Positions 9,260-17,754 of a stretch of DNA of 64,000 nucleotides are shown in pieces. The first letter of the stretch is position 1. Each line of letters opens with the position of its first letter. The stretch lies in NCBI GenBank assembly GCA_049513455.1, contig JBEKWB010000008.1, positions 20,282 to 84,281 of the forward strand. The letters run 5' to 3'. The stretch is from Bog-473 sp049513455 (lineage in GTDB: Bacteria; Actinomycetota; Acidimicrobiia; Acidimicrobiales; RAAP-2). Under the pieces are notes generated by a model. That model was not told the origin of the DNA, searched no databases, and saw only the letters and a program-made list of their open reading frames with translations. A program made the position numbers and the translations under genes.

Positions 9260-9263
<4 letters not shown>
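8826..9263 (-). CDS. nusB: Transcription antitermination factor NusB
   Basis: A 145-aa all-helical protein that, with NusE (S10), binds boxA RNA and supports rRNA antitermination. RERALSLLYEAE near the N-terminus, IDRLVLRLAVAELL in the middle and VIDEAVELVKTYSTDDSGSFVNGILA near the C-terminus are typical NusB. The N-terminal 20 residues are an extra Ala/Thr-rich tail. The start overlaps the efp stop by 4 bp; efp followed by nusB is a common bacterial order. It is the last gene of the aroC-to-nusB block and faces the SDR gene with a 17-bp gap. Confidence 0.95.
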
Positions 9264-9803
<540 letters not shown>

Positions 9804-9820
<17 letters not shown>

Positions 9821-10907
9821 GAATATCCTTCGTGAAGCGGGTTAGTGGTCGGCTTCCGTCTTCGGTCACCACGAGGGTGTCCTCGACCCGGACACCGCCT
9901 TGGCCGGGGAGGTAGACACCGGGCTCGACGGTGACGACGAAGCCGGGAGCCAGAATAGCAGTGCCGAGTTGACTGACCGTCGGAGCCTCGTGGATGTCGA
10001 GCCCGACGCCGTGGCCGGTCCCGTGCTCGAAGCGGTCGGCCCACCCCGCGTCGGAGATGATGGCGCGGCAGACATCGTCCACCTCCTTGGCCACGATCCC
10101 GGGGCGCACTGCGGCCGCACCCGCCGCCTGGGAGGCTCCGACGACGGCGAACACCCGGGCCATGTCACCCTCGGGCTCGGCCCCCACGCAAAACGTCCGT
10201 GTCATGTCCGAGCGGTACCCCTCATAGGTGGCACCGAAATCCACCACGACGGGATCGCCCCTGCGGACCCGGCGCGGGCCGGGCCGGTGGTGGGGCTTGG
10301 CCGAGTTCTCCCCGGCGGCGACGATCGTCTCGAAGGCCACGCCCTCCGCACCGCCGCGCCGCATGGCCGTGTCGAGCTCCAGGGCGAACTGCTCCTCGGT
10401 CACCTCCTCGGACAGCATCGGGAGCACCTCGTACAGGGCGGCGTCGGCGATCGACGCGGCCCGCTCCATGCGGGCGATCTCGGCGGCGTCCTTCACCTCG
10501 CGCAGCGCCTCGACGGCGTTGCTCGTGGGCACCAGCTCGGCCACGTCCAACAGCGAGGCCCAGACGCGCTGACCACTCCAGCTCACGTTGTCAGCCTCCA
10601 GCCCCACCCGCGGCAACGCGGAGAGAAAGTCCTTCGCCGCCTGCCGCTGGTCGGTCATGTTGCCGATGGTGATCTCCACATCGGCGCCCGCCGCTCCCAC
10701 CTGTTCGGACGATTGGGTGCGGTAACGGCCGTCGGTCGTCAAGAGCGCGCCCGTCGGGGTGACCACCAGCACGCCGGCCGAACCGGTGAAACCGGTCAGA
10801 TACCGCACGTTGGGCAGCGTGGTGACCACCAATGCATCGAAGCCGTCGAACCTGCCGCGCAGGGCGTCCAGGCGGCCGGCGACCGACATCGGGGACAGTG
10901 CGTTCAT
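9804..10907 (-). CDS. Xaa-Pro aminopeptidase/dipeptidase (M24 family)
   Basis: A 367-aa two-domain creatinase/prolidase-type metallopeptidase. The N-terminal domain contains VRYLTGFTGSAGVLVV. The C-terminal pita-bread domain shows all five metal ligands: Asp223 (VVVDFGATYEGY), Asp234 (SDMTRTF), His299 (HGTGHGVG), Glu328 (TVEPGVY) and Glu342 (VRVEDTLVV). It cleaves peptides next to proline in the cytoplasm. Its stop lies inside the efp start and its own start overlaps the aroQ stop by 4 bp. This peptidase beside efp is common in bacteria. Confidence 0.94.
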
Positions 10908-11347
10908 GATGCTCCCTTCAAGAGCTGCGCGACGGCGTCGACAGCGAGTTCGTAACCGAGACCCCCGAATCCTGCGATGAGGCCGGCGGTCACCGGCGCC
11001 AGCACCGACGTGTGCCGGAACGGCTCACGTGCAGCCGGATTCGACAGATGGAGCTCGACGGTGGGGCCCTCGAAGGCCGCCACGGCGTCGTGCAGCGACC
11101 ACGATGTGTGGCTCAGGGCGCCAGCGTTGATCACCAGCGCGGCGGCGCGGCCCCGGGCCCCGTGGACGGCCTCGACCAACTCGCCCTCGTGGTTCGACTG
11201 GAAGTGCTCGAGCGTCAGGCCGTGACGGGCGGCGGCGAGCTCGGCGCGCGCCACGTGGGCGGCGAGGGTCTCGGTGCCGTATATGGCCGGTTCCCTCTCG
11301 CCCAGCAGGTTGAGGTTCGGTCCCGAGAGCAAGACCACGAGGCTCAT
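10904..11347 (-). CDS. aroQ: 3-dehydroquinate dehydratase, type II
   Basis: Catalyses the third shikimate-pathway step by the type II mechanism. The 147-aa protein has GPNLNLLGERE, catalytic Tyr23 in AIYGTE, SNHEGELV, INAGALSHTSW and ELHLSNPAAREPFRHTS. The ATG at 11347 (MSLVVLLSGPNLN) is the family start; an upstream extension would add 23 unrelated residues and overlap aroB. It lies 10 bp downstream of aroB. Confidence 0.96.
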   Translation of the reverse strand: MSLVVLLSGPNLNLLGEREPAIYGTETLAAHVARAELAAARHGLTLEHFQSNHEGELVEAVHGARGRAAALVINAGALSHTSWSLHDAVAAFEGPTVELHLSNPAAREPFRHTSVLAPVTAGLIAGFGGLGYELAVDAVAQLLKGAS

Positions 11348-11357
11348 GTCTCGTCCC

Positions 11358-12398
11358 TCACAGCTGCGCTCCCATGTCTGCCAGGGTAGCGAGCACGTCG
11401 GCGCGGTCCACACCACGGACCACCTCGACGCCCTCGGGCCCGTCCAGGACGAAGGTCAGATCCTGCTGCGCCTTCTTGTCGCGCGCCATGAACGTGACCA
11501 ATTCGGCCGCCACGGCCCCCTCGGGGAGGGCACTCGGCAGGTCGTAACTGCCGACCACGGCCCGATGCTCCCTCACCTTGGCCCCGTCGATCCGGCCCAG
11601 CCGTTGCGCCAGCAGCGCGGCGAAGACCACGCCGATGGCCACCGCCTCGCCATGGCGCAGATCCCATTCGGGATGGTCCGTCAGGCCGACCCCCTCGAGC
11701 GCATGGGCCAGCGTGTGGCCGTAGTTGAGGATCATCCGCCTGTCGCCTTCCCGCTCGTCGGCGGCGACCACCTCGGCCTTGATCGCCACGCAGCGCGCCA
11801 CCTGCTCGTCAATGTCGGTCTCCGGGCGGGGCGGCTCCCCCAAGAAGGCGTACTTCGCCATCTCCCCCTGGCCGCAGGCCCATTCGCGGGGCGGGAGCGA
11901 GTCGAGGGTCTCGGTGTCGCACAGGACGGCGCGGGGCTGCCAGAACGCGCCGACGAGGTTCTTCCCTTCGGGCAGGTTCACTCCCGTCTTTCCACCGATT
12001 GCGGCATCGACCTGCCCCAGAAGCGTCGTGGGGATGTTCACGTATGCCGTCCCCCGGTGGTACGTGGCCGCCGCGAACCCGGCCACGTCGGTGACGATAC
12101 CGCCCCCCATGGCCACCACCACATCGGCACGGGAGAGGCCGGCCCGGGCGAACCGGCGACACAGCTCCTCCACCGTGGCCAGCGTCTTGCTCGCCTCCCC
12201 CTCGGGCATGGCCCAGACGTCGAAGGAAAGGCCGGGATCGAGGTCGGCCAGCCAGCCCGCCTTCTCCACGGCCGCCTGGGTGACCACGAAGGCCTGTTTC
12301 GCCGTCGACGGCACGACGCGCGCCAGCTCGTGGCGCGCCCCCCGCCCGATGAGGACGGGATAGGAACGGGAGCCGAGCTCGACCGGGATCTCCTGCAT
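11358..12398 (-). CDS. aroB: 3-dehydroquinate synthase
   Basis: A 346-aa NAD- and metal-dependent enzyme converting DAHP to 3-dehydroquinate. Recognisable segments are MGGGIVTDVAGFAA, IPTTLLGQVDAAIGGKTGVN, PEGKNLVGAFWQP, the metal/active-site run GQGEMAKYAFL, and NYGHTLAHALE. The start ATG shares one base with the aroK stop (TGATG). It is part of aroC-aroK-aroB-aroQ, the conserved actinobacterial shikimate order. Confidence 0.97.
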   Translation of the reverse strand: MQEIPVELGSRSYPVLIGRGARHELARVVPSTAKQAFVVTQAAVEKAGWLADLDPGLSFDVWAMPEGEASKTLATVEELCRRFARAGLSRADVVVAMGGGIVTDVAGFAAATYHRGTAYVNIPTTLLGQVDAAIGGKTGVNLPEGKNLVGAFWQPRAVLCDTETLDSLPPREWACGQGEMAKYAFLGEPPRPETDIDEQVARCVAIKAEVVAADEREGDRRMILNYGHTLAHALEGVGLTDHPEWDLRHGEAVAIGVVFAALLAQRLGRIDGAKVREHRAVVGSYDLPSALPEGAVAAELVTFMARDKKAQQDLTFVLDGPEGVEVVRGVDRADVLATLADMGAQL

Positions 12399-12919
12399 CA
12401 GGGACGCACCCCGGTGCCGTCACCCTCGACGATCCGCGCCGCCACCTCGTCGGGGCTGAGCTCGTCCACGTCGATCGTCTCGTCCGCCACCTCCGCGTAG
12501 AGCGGGCGGCGGACGGCATCGAGCGCGCGCAGAGCGGCACCGGGGTCCCCTTCGAGGAGGGGACGGCCCGCGCCGTCGCCGACCCGCGCCGCCAGGGTGG
12601 CCGGGCGGGCGCGCAACCAGATCACGCGGCCGCAGGGGCGCAGGAGGTCCCGGTTCTCCGGGCGCAGGACGGCGCCGCCGGCGACGGAAACCACCACCGG
12701 ATCGGTGCGGGCGCACGCGGCGCGGAGCACCTCGGCCTCGGCGTCCCTGAAGGCCACCTCACCGTCGCGGGCGAACAGCGCGGGCACCGTCAAGCCCGTC
12801 TTCTTCTCCACCTCGACGTCGGAGTCGAGATAGTCCCACCCGAGCTTCTCGGCCACCAGCCGGCCCGCCGTGGTCTTGCCGGCCCCCATCATGCCGACCA
12901 GGAGGATCCGTGCGGTCAT
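12398..12919 (-). CDS. aroK: Shikimate kinase
   Basis: Phosphorylates shikimate with ATP. The 173-aa protein has a Walker A loop GMMGAGKTT (9-17), shikimate-binding Asp34 (LDSDVEVEKKTG), Arg58 (FRDAE) and the GGA loop at 81-83. The ATG at 12919 overlaps the aroC stop (ATGA), which fixes the start. A longer open frame into aroC is spurious. Confidence 0.96.
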   Translation of the reverse strand: MTARILLVGMMGAGKTTAGRLVAEKLGWDYLDSDVEVEKKTGLTVPALFARDGEVAFRDAEAEVLRAACARTDPVVVSVAGGAVLRPENRDLLRPCGRVIWLRARPATLAARVGDGAGRPLLEGDPGAALRALDAVRRPLYAEVADETIDVDELSPDEVAARIVEGDGTGVRP

Positions 12920-14112
12920 GACACATCGAACTCGGGAGCCACGGCGCCCGAGGGCGTGCTCCCCAGCGCGGCGACGAACCCGTCGCGGTTGCGCACGACC
13001 TCGGCCAACGAGTCGCCGCCGAATTTGCGCAGAGCCTCCGAAGCCAGCACGAGCGCCGTCATGGTCTCCGCCACGACCCCCATGGCCGGCACCGCCGTGA
13101 CGTCGGTGCGCTCGCGGAAGCTGACCGTCGACTCCTTCGTCACCACGTCGACCGTCTCGAGCACGGGACGGTTGAGGGTGGCCAGCGGCTTCATGGCCAC
13201 TCGGGCCACCAGTAGGGCGCCGTTCGAGATACCGCCCTCGATCCCACCGGCGCGGGCGGTGGGACGCACGTACCCCGCCAGGGTGTCGTACGTGATGGCA
13301 TCGTGCGCGTCGGAGCCGCGCCGCAACGCGTTGTCCCACCCTTCGCCGATCTCGACGGCCTTGACTGCCTGGATGCTCATGAGTGCCTGGGCCAGCAGGG
13401 CATCGAGCTTGCGATCCCACTGCACATGGCTGCCTAACCCCACCGGCACCCCGTAGGCCAACACCTCGGCGACGCCACCGAGCGAGTCGCCCTCCTTGGC
13501 GGCTGCCTTGACGGCGGCGATCATGGCCTCGGCGGTCGTCGGGTCGAAGCAGCGCACCTCGTTCTCGTCCACGCGGTCCAGGTCGTCGGGGCCCGGCCGC
13601 GGACTGCCCGGCGGCGTGACGACGTCACCGAGTCCCACAATGTGGCTCACGATCTTCACCCCGAGATGCGACAGGAGGAGTTTGGCCAGGGTCCCGGCCG
13701 CCACGCGGGCCGCCGTCTCCCGGGCCGAGGCCCGCTCGAGGACGTCCCGGGCGTCGTCGAACCCGTACTTCAACATGCCCGGCAGGTCCGCATGCCCCGG
13801 GCGGGGCTGCGTGAGAACCGTGGCCGGCCGGCCCGGTTCCGGCGACATCTCCTCGGTCCATTTCGGCCACTCGGAGTTGGCGATCTCGATCGCCACCGGC
13901 GAGCCCAGCGTGCGGCCGTGGCGTATGCCGCCGGTCAGGGTGATCTCGTCGGCTTCGAACCGCATGCGCGGTCCACGCCCGTAGCCGAGGCGTCGTCGCT
14001 TCAGCTCATCGGCGATATCGCCGGCCTGCACCGGGAGCCCGGCAGGGAGGCCTTCGACAATGACAACCAGGGCGCGGCCGTGCGATTCGCCCGCGGTGAG
14101 ATAGCGCAACAC
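12916..14112 (-). CDS. aroC: Chorismate synthase
   Basis: Final shikimate step, EPSP to chorismate, needing reduced FMN. The 398-aa protein opens MLRYLTAGESHGRALVVIVEG and carries RRLGYGRGPRM, SARETAARVAAG and RAGGIEGGISNG, all typical. The GTG at 14112 lies 6 nt after a TAGCGT -10, so the operon aroC-K-B-Q-peptidase-efp-nusB is probably transcribed as a leaderless message. Chorismate also feeds the menaquinone genes found further on. Confidence 0.97.
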   Translation of the reverse strand: MLRYLTAGESHGRALVVIVEGLPAGLPVQAGDIADELKRRRLGYGRGPRMRFEADEITLTGGIRHGRTLGSPVAIEIANSEWPKWTEEMSPEPGRPATVLTQPRPGHADLPGMLKYGFDDARDVLERASARETAARVAAGTLAKLLLSHLGVKIVSHIVGLGDVVTPPGSPRPGPDDLDRVDENEVRCFDPTTAEAMIAAVKAAAKEGDSLGGVAEVLAYGVPVGLGSHVQWDRKLDALLAQALMSIQAVKAVEIGEGWDNALRRGSDAHDAITYDTLAGYVRPTARAGGIEGGISNGALLVARVAMKPLATLNRPVLETVDVVTKESTVSFRERTDVTAVPAMGVVAETMTALVLASEALRKFGGDSLAEVVRNRDGFVAALGSTPSGAVAPEFDVS

Positions 14113-14118
14113 GCACTT

Positions 14119-14124
14119 ACGCTA
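14119..14124 (-). promoter_or_regulatory. Leaderless -10 for the aroC operon
   Basis: TAGCGT on the minus strand, 6 nt before the GTG start of aroC. Confidence 0.6.
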
Positions 14125-14132
14125 CTGGACCG

Positions 14133-14810
14133 CTAGCTGCCCCCTGGAGCTTCGGACCCCCCGGAGCTGCCCGTACCGGACCCACTGCCGGCACCCGCCG
14201 GCGTCCCTGTCCCCACCCCGGCGCCCGTCCCGGCGCCGGACCCCGCCCCCACGCCTGCGCCTGTCTCGCGACCGGCGCCACTGTCAGCGTCGGGCCCCGC
14301 CCCCGCGTCGACCCCGGACCCCAGGCGGAATCCGGGCACGGCTGTCGGGCCCTTGTGGTCGACCAGATGGCACGGGATGTCGGCATTCTCGTCCAGGTGG
14401 TAGCTGGCGCAGACCCGGTGGTAGCCATCGGCGATCGTGAGCGGTACCCCCCGCCGGAAGTCTCCCCGCATCAGCAAGACCGGAGACAGGCGTTCGCCAT
14501 TGGCGACCTTGGCCAGGTCGGAGGCGACATGGACGTTGTCGGTCGGCAGCAGTGCCAATCCCGAGGCCCGTAGCAGATCCTTGGCCTGATGGTGCACGAT
14601 GGGCGCCGACTTGAGCGCCGTCACCAGCCGCCGTACCTCGGTGGGGTCGCAGATGAGGCTGAGAAAGGCTGCGGCCGCCGGGTAGTCGTGCTCGGCGGGC
14701 TCTTCGCCCCAACGCTCGGGCTTCATGGGCTGCGCCTTGGCGGCAGGCGAGCTCGCGGAGCCCGAACCGGACCCGTTCTTCTTCGCCCCTGAACCGTTCT
14801 TCTTGGACAT
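14133..14810 (-). CDS. Conserved unknown, ParB-like core with low-complexity tails
   Basis: A 225-aa protein of unknown function. Residues about 1-30 are Lys/Ser/Gly-rich; the core (about 30-165) contains PERWGEEPAEHDYPAAAAFL, HHQAKDLLRASGL, LSPVLLMRGDFRRG and LTIADGYHRVCASYHLDE. The last pattern recalls the ADGxHR box of ParB/sulfiredoxin-fold proteins, but I cannot name a function. The last 60 residues are almost only G, A, S, T, V, D and P, in GAGxGxG-like repeats. The ATG at 14810 follows GGGGG at a good distance. It sits upstream of aroC on the same strand with a 20-bp gap. Confidence 0.75.
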   Translation of the reverse strand: MSKKNGSGAKKNGSGSGSASSPAAKAQPMKPERWGEEPAEHDYPAAAAFLSLICDPTEVRRLVTALKSAPIVHHQAKDLLRASGLALLPTDNVHVASDLAKVANGERLSPVLLMRGDFRRGVPLTIADGYHRVCASYHLDENADIPCHLVDHKGPTAVPGFRLGSGVDAGAGPDADSGAGRETGAGVGAGSGAGTGAGVGTGTPAGAGSGSGTGSSGGSEAPGGS

Positions 14811-14832
14811 CACCGCCCCCTTCGACCGCGCG

Positions 14833-14838
14833 ACCTTA
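14833..14838 (-). promoter_or_regulatory. Candidate -10 of the ParB-like gene
   Basis: TAAGGT on the minus strand; a start near 14826 would leave a short leader carrying the Shine-Dalgarno. Confidence 0.4.
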
Positions 14839-14852
14839 CGCCGATCGATCGA

Positions 14853-15515
14853 TCAAGAGTAAAAGGGGTTCTCCCCGCCGCCGTGGTCGGTGACGTCGAT
14901 GACCCGCGTCAGTTCGGGCACCTCTTCGAGCAGCGTCGTCTCGATACCCTGCTTCAGCGTCATCTGCGACATGGCACAACCCTGGCAACCGCCGGAGAGC
15001 CGGAGGTAGGCGATGCCCTGCTCGGTGTCCAGCGCAAGAAGGTCCGCGCGCCCACCGTGACTGGCGATGGAGGGGTTGACCGCCTCCTCCAGCACGCTCA
15101 CCACGCGGAGGGCCAGCGGCCCCGTGATGCCGGCCGCCAGGACTTCGGGGGGTACGCCGGGCGACGCCTCCTCGGGGGTGGGTGTGTTCGGGTTGACCAG
15201 GACGAGGCCGCCGTCGCCTTCCTCGGACCACTCGAGGCGCGCCCCGCGCAGGCGGTCGACGCTGCCTCCGGGCACGACGATCTGCACGTCGCCGTCCGCG
15301 TGCACCCCGTCGACCTCGCCCGCATCGGAAGTCGCCTGGAAGAAGAGGTCGTAGACGAACGCCCCGTCCTGGATGCCCCGAACCTCGAGCCAGAGGGCCA
15401 GGCTCGCCGACTCGGGCTCCTGGTCGAGTGCCTCGCGCACGACGCGGCGTGCTTCGGGGGTCAATGTCACGATCGGGGTCGTGGTGGTGGTCAGTTCATC
15501 GGCAGTTGTGGCCAT
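14853..15515 (-). CDS. NfuA-like iron-sulfur cluster carrier
   Basis: A 220-aa two-domain protein. The N-terminal part (about 15-110) resembles a degenerate A-type scaffold with no conserved Cys, and the C-terminal NifU-like domain has Cys177 and Cys180 in GGCQGCAMSQMTLKQGIE. The protein would hold a bridging 4Fe-4S cluster between two subunits and pass it to apoproteins. The ATG at 15515 (MATTADEL) lies 7 nt after a TAGACT -10, so the transcript is probably leaderless; an upstream extension is Arg-rich and unlikely. A Thr run (residues 9-13) follows the start. Confidence 0.85.
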   Translation of the reverse strand: MATTADELTTTTTPIVTLTPEARRVVREALDQEPESASLALWLEVRGIQDGAFVYDLFFQATSDAGEVDGVHADGDVQIVVPGGSVDRLRGARLEWSEEGDGGLVLVNPNTPTPEEASPGVPPEVLAAGITGPLALRVVSVLEEAVNPSIASHGGRADLLALDTEQGIAYLRLSGGCQGCAMSQMTLKQGIETTLLEEVPELTRVIDVTDHGGGENPFYS

Positions 15516-15522
15516 GGCGTCC

Positions 15523-15528
15523 AGTCTA
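15523..15528 (-). promoter_or_regulatory. Leaderless -10 for the NfuA-like gene
   Basis: TAGACT on the minus strand, 7 nt before the ATG at 15515. Confidence 0.6.
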
Positions 15529-15589
15529 CGGCGTCGGGATCGAAGGCCCAACCACCCCCGCCACGTCGCTCGCGTGTCGGCAGACCATG

Positions 15590-15595
15590 TAACGT
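15590..15595 (+). promoter_or_regulatory. Leaderless -10 for the Cys-rich unknown gene
   Basis: TAACGT, 7 nt before the GTG at 15603. Confidence 0.55.
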
Positions 15596-15602
15596 CCTAG
15601 TC

Positions 15603-16514
15603 GTGGCGCGACCCCCCGTCGATACCCATGAGTGGGTCAGTTTCGAGGACGAGGACGAGGAGCGCACCTGGGTCTTCGACGTCAGTTTCCTGACCAGCAA
15701 TTGGAAGTGCATCTTCGGCGAGGGGTGCCAGGGCGTGCTCACCGGCCCGGCGCCCGAGCTCGTGCAGGGGTGCTGCAGCTACGGCGCCCACCTGATCGAC
15801 AAGAAGGACGCACGGCGCGTCGAGAAGATCGCCAAGACACTCACGGTCGACGAGTGGGAGAACCACGGCACCAAGAAGTCGGTGATCCACACCAACAAGC
15901 ACGGCGAACTGGTGACCCGCCTGCAGGGGGACGCGTGCATCTTCCTCAACAGCCCCGGTTTCGCCGCCGGCCCCGGCTGCGCGCTCCACTCCGCCGCCCT
16001 CGCGCGCGGGGTCAACCCCCTCACCTACAAACCCGAGGTCTGCTGGCAACTCCCCCTGCGACGCGAGGACCAGGTCGAGGACGACGGCCATGTGGTGTCG
16101 ACGATCCGTCAGTGGGACCGCCGCCACTGGGGCAAGGGCGGCCAGGAGTTCCACTGGTGGTGCACGCAGGATCCCGAGGCGTTCGTCGGCACCAAGCCCG
16201 TCTACGAGGAGATGGAGGCTGAGCTCACCGAGATGATCGGCGCCACGGTCTTCCAACGGCTCCTGGCCTATCTCCGCCAACGGGACCGCCTGCGGGCCCA
16301 GCGCGTGGCGCTCCCCCATCCGGCGGTGCGTTATCCAAAACCCGTTGCGGCCAGCGGCTTCTCATCCGTCGAGGACCAGTTCGAACAGGGACAAGCCGCC
16401 GGGGCGAAGTCCGAGGGGTCCCACCCTGCGCCATCCGAGGCCGCGTCAGCGCCGGCCGCGTCAGCGCCGGCCGCGTCAGCGCCGGCCCAGGATGCGATTC
16501 TTCTGCCCGAGTAG
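15603..16514 (+). CDS. Cys-rich conserved protein, possible metal binder
   Basis: A 303-aa protein I recognise only as a conserved actinobacterial unknown, possibly related to YkgJ/DUF3109-type zinc or iron-chelating proteins. Cysteines at 36, 42, 57, 58, 112, 126 and 147 lie in conserved-looking settings (NWKCIFGEGCQG, QGCCSYGAH, DACIFLNSPGFA, GPGCALH, PEVCWQLP), and an HWWC motif follows. The C-terminal 60 residues are a low-complexity Ala/Pro/Ser tail built partly from three perfect 15-bp repeats. The GTG at 15603 fits the domain start and a leaderless promoter. It is divergent from the NfuA-like gene, which hints at metal or Fe-S biology. Confidence 0.8.
   Translation: MARPPVDTHEWVSFEDEDEERTWVFDVSFLTSNWKCIFGEGCQGVLTGPAPELVQGCCSYGAHLIDKKDARRVEKIAKTLTVDEWENHGTKKSVIHTNKHGELVTRLQGDACIFLNSPGFAAGPGCALHSAALARGVNPLTYKPEVCWQLPLRREDQVEDDGHVVSTIRQWDRRHWGKGGQEFHWWCTQDPEAFVGTKPVYEEMEAELTEMIGATVFQRLLAYLRQRDRLRAQRVALPHPAVRYPKPVAASGFSSVEDQFEQGQAAGAKSEGSHPAPSEAASAPAASAPAASAPAQDAILLPE
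16443..16487 (+). repeat. Three perfect 15-bp tandem repeats
   Basis: GCGTCAGCGCCGGCC occurs at 16443-16457, 16458-16472 and 16473-16487, encoding three ASAPA units near the C-terminus of the Cys-rich protein. Confidence 0.95.
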
Positions 16515-16597
16515 CCGGACACCTACTCCCCTCAGCCAGCTCATGCGACCGCCGTGGCCGAGGCCCGGATGGGGCGCCCGACACCGCACGGGGAGGG

Positions 16598-16804
16598 TCA
16601 GTCGTTGAGCGGGTCCTCGTCCGCGTACGAAGGCGAAGGGGTGGAGCCCAAGATTCGGTCGTACGTGTCCTCTTCCGCCAAGCACCACGCAGCATGGACG
16701 TCATCGGGCTCGGCGCCGCACTCCACGCACCGCGCGGTTGACTCCGTCGCTGATCGTTTCAAGCTTCGCGCCTCTTCAAAACGGCGGTGGCGTCCCTTTT
16801 TCAC
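16598..16804 (-). CDS. Small Cys-containing protein of unknown function
   Basis: A 68-aa protein supported by a good AAGGAG 6 nt before the GTG start. It has a basic start (MKKGRHRRFEEARSLKR), then CVECGAEPDDVHAAWC, i.e. a CxxC and one more Cys, which could be half of a zinc ribbon, and an acidic end. No family is recognised. The leader contains a perfect 7-bp inverted repeat 20 nt upstream of the start codon, so expression may be regulated. Confidence 0.6.
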   Translation of the reverse strand: MKKGRHRRFEEARSLKRSATESTARCVECGAEPDDVHAAWCLAEEDTYDRILGSTPSPSYADEDPLND

Positions 16805-16823
16805 GAGAACTCCTTGTCAACCT

Positions 16824-16844
16824 GGGACGGAACGAACCCGTCCC
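16824..16844 (-). promoter_or_regulatory. Inverted repeat in the leader of the small Cys protein
   Basis: Arms GGGACGG (16824-16830) and CCGTCCC (16838-16844) with a 7-nt spacer. It could be an operator or an RNA hairpin. A TACACT -10 candidate lies at 16885-16890 on the minus strand, so the element would fall within the transcribed leader. Confidence 0.45.
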
Positions 16845-16957
16845 GCCCCCTGGCGCGGCCGCACACCTGTTTGACCGCCGGGCCAGTGTAGTGGCTGTTC
16901 GGCCCGAAGAGGTTCGGATCGAGGTCCGGTGGTGTTTGCGCCCATCCGGACCCGGCC

Positions 16958-16963
16958 TACGCT
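16958..16963 (+). promoter_or_regulatory. Leaderless -10 for the small gene at 16971
   Basis: TACGCT, 7 nt before the GTG at 16971. Confidence 0.55.
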
Positions 16964-16970
16964 GGTGCCC

Positions 16971-17189
16971 GTGTTCGATCCCGACGAGATGGTGGCCCGC
17001 TTCCGTCAACGCGCCGAGGCGGTACGGACCAGGGGAATCCCTCCCGTCGAGGGCCCCGAGCGCCAGCGCTTCCGCGAGCAGGCCCAGCGCGACTTCACCG
17101 ACTACGCCATGATCGGCGACGCCGAGGCCGAGCTCGTCGACGGGATCCTCACCTTGCGCATCGATTTGCGTCAAAAGGAAAAGGAATAG
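16971..17189 (+). CDS. Small conserved-looking hypothetical protein
   Basis: A 72-aa soluble, charged protein beginning MFDPDEMVARFRQRAEAVR, with DYAMIGDAEAELVDGILTL near the end. No family is recognised. Two predicted helices are followed by a short beta-like segment. The GTG at 16971 is preferred over a longer frame because it follows a TACGCT -10 by 7 nt. It is followed convergently by the flavin reductase gene. Confidence 0.55.
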   Translation: MFDPDEMVARFRQRAEAVRTRGIPPVEGPERQRFREQAQRDFTDYAMIGDAEAELVDGILTLRIDLRQKEKE

Positions 17190-17223
17190 CCCCGCGGTCC
17201 CCACCCTGGCGCCGATCTGCGGA

Positions 17224-17754
17224 TCAGCCGCCGTAGTGCATCCTCGTGTCCTCCATGCGGAGCACGTCGGCCGGCTCCCCCCCGACCTCACCCACCTCTC
17301 CGATGAACAGCGTGTGGCTCCCCAGAGGATCTTGCCGGACCACCGTGCACACCAGGTAGCCGGCCGCCGCCGCGAGCACCGGCAGCCGGGAGGCGCCGAC
17401 CTCGCGCACCTCGTGCCCCGACATGGCCGTCACCGACCCCGCCGTATCGCGCACCACATTGTGCACGGGCTTGACGAAGCGGCGCACCACGTCCTTGTCC
17501 TGGCGCGCCAGGAGGGACATCGTGAACGCGCCGGCGCGCCCGGTGAGATCGGCGGTGACCGAGCCGGCCTCCATTGCCACCGCCACCAGCTTGGGTTCCA
17601 GGCAGACCTGGACCACCAGATTGGCCGTCATCAGATTCACCGCGTCCCCGTCCCGGCTGCCGATGAGGTACAGACCGGTGGGCAGGGCCCAGAGCACCCG
17701 GCGCCGCTGGCGGTCGTACTGGTCGGCAGACCCGAGACCCTCGTCGGTCGTCAT
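17224..17754 (-). CDS. Flavin reductase-like protein (FMN-binding split barrel)
   Basis: A 176-aa protein of the flavin reductase domain family. LPTGLYLIGSRDGDAVNLMTANLVVQVCLEPKLVAVAMEAGS has the shape of the FMN-binding segment (small residues then NxMTAN), and GSHTLFIGEV is the typical C-terminal strand. It would reduce or bind free flavin and might supply reduced flavin to an oxygenase elsewhere; no obvious partner is adjacent. The start overlaps the lipoprotein stop by 4 bp. Confidence 0.85.
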   Translation of the reverse strand: MTTDEGLGSADQYDRQRRRVLWALPTGLYLIGSRDGDAVNLMTANLVVQVCLEPKLVAVAMEAGSVTADLTGRAGAFTMSLLARQDKDVVRRFVKPVHNVVRDTAGSVTAMSGHEVREVGASRLPVLAAAAGYLVCTVVRQDPLGSHTLFIGEVGEVGGEPADVLRMEDTRMHYGG

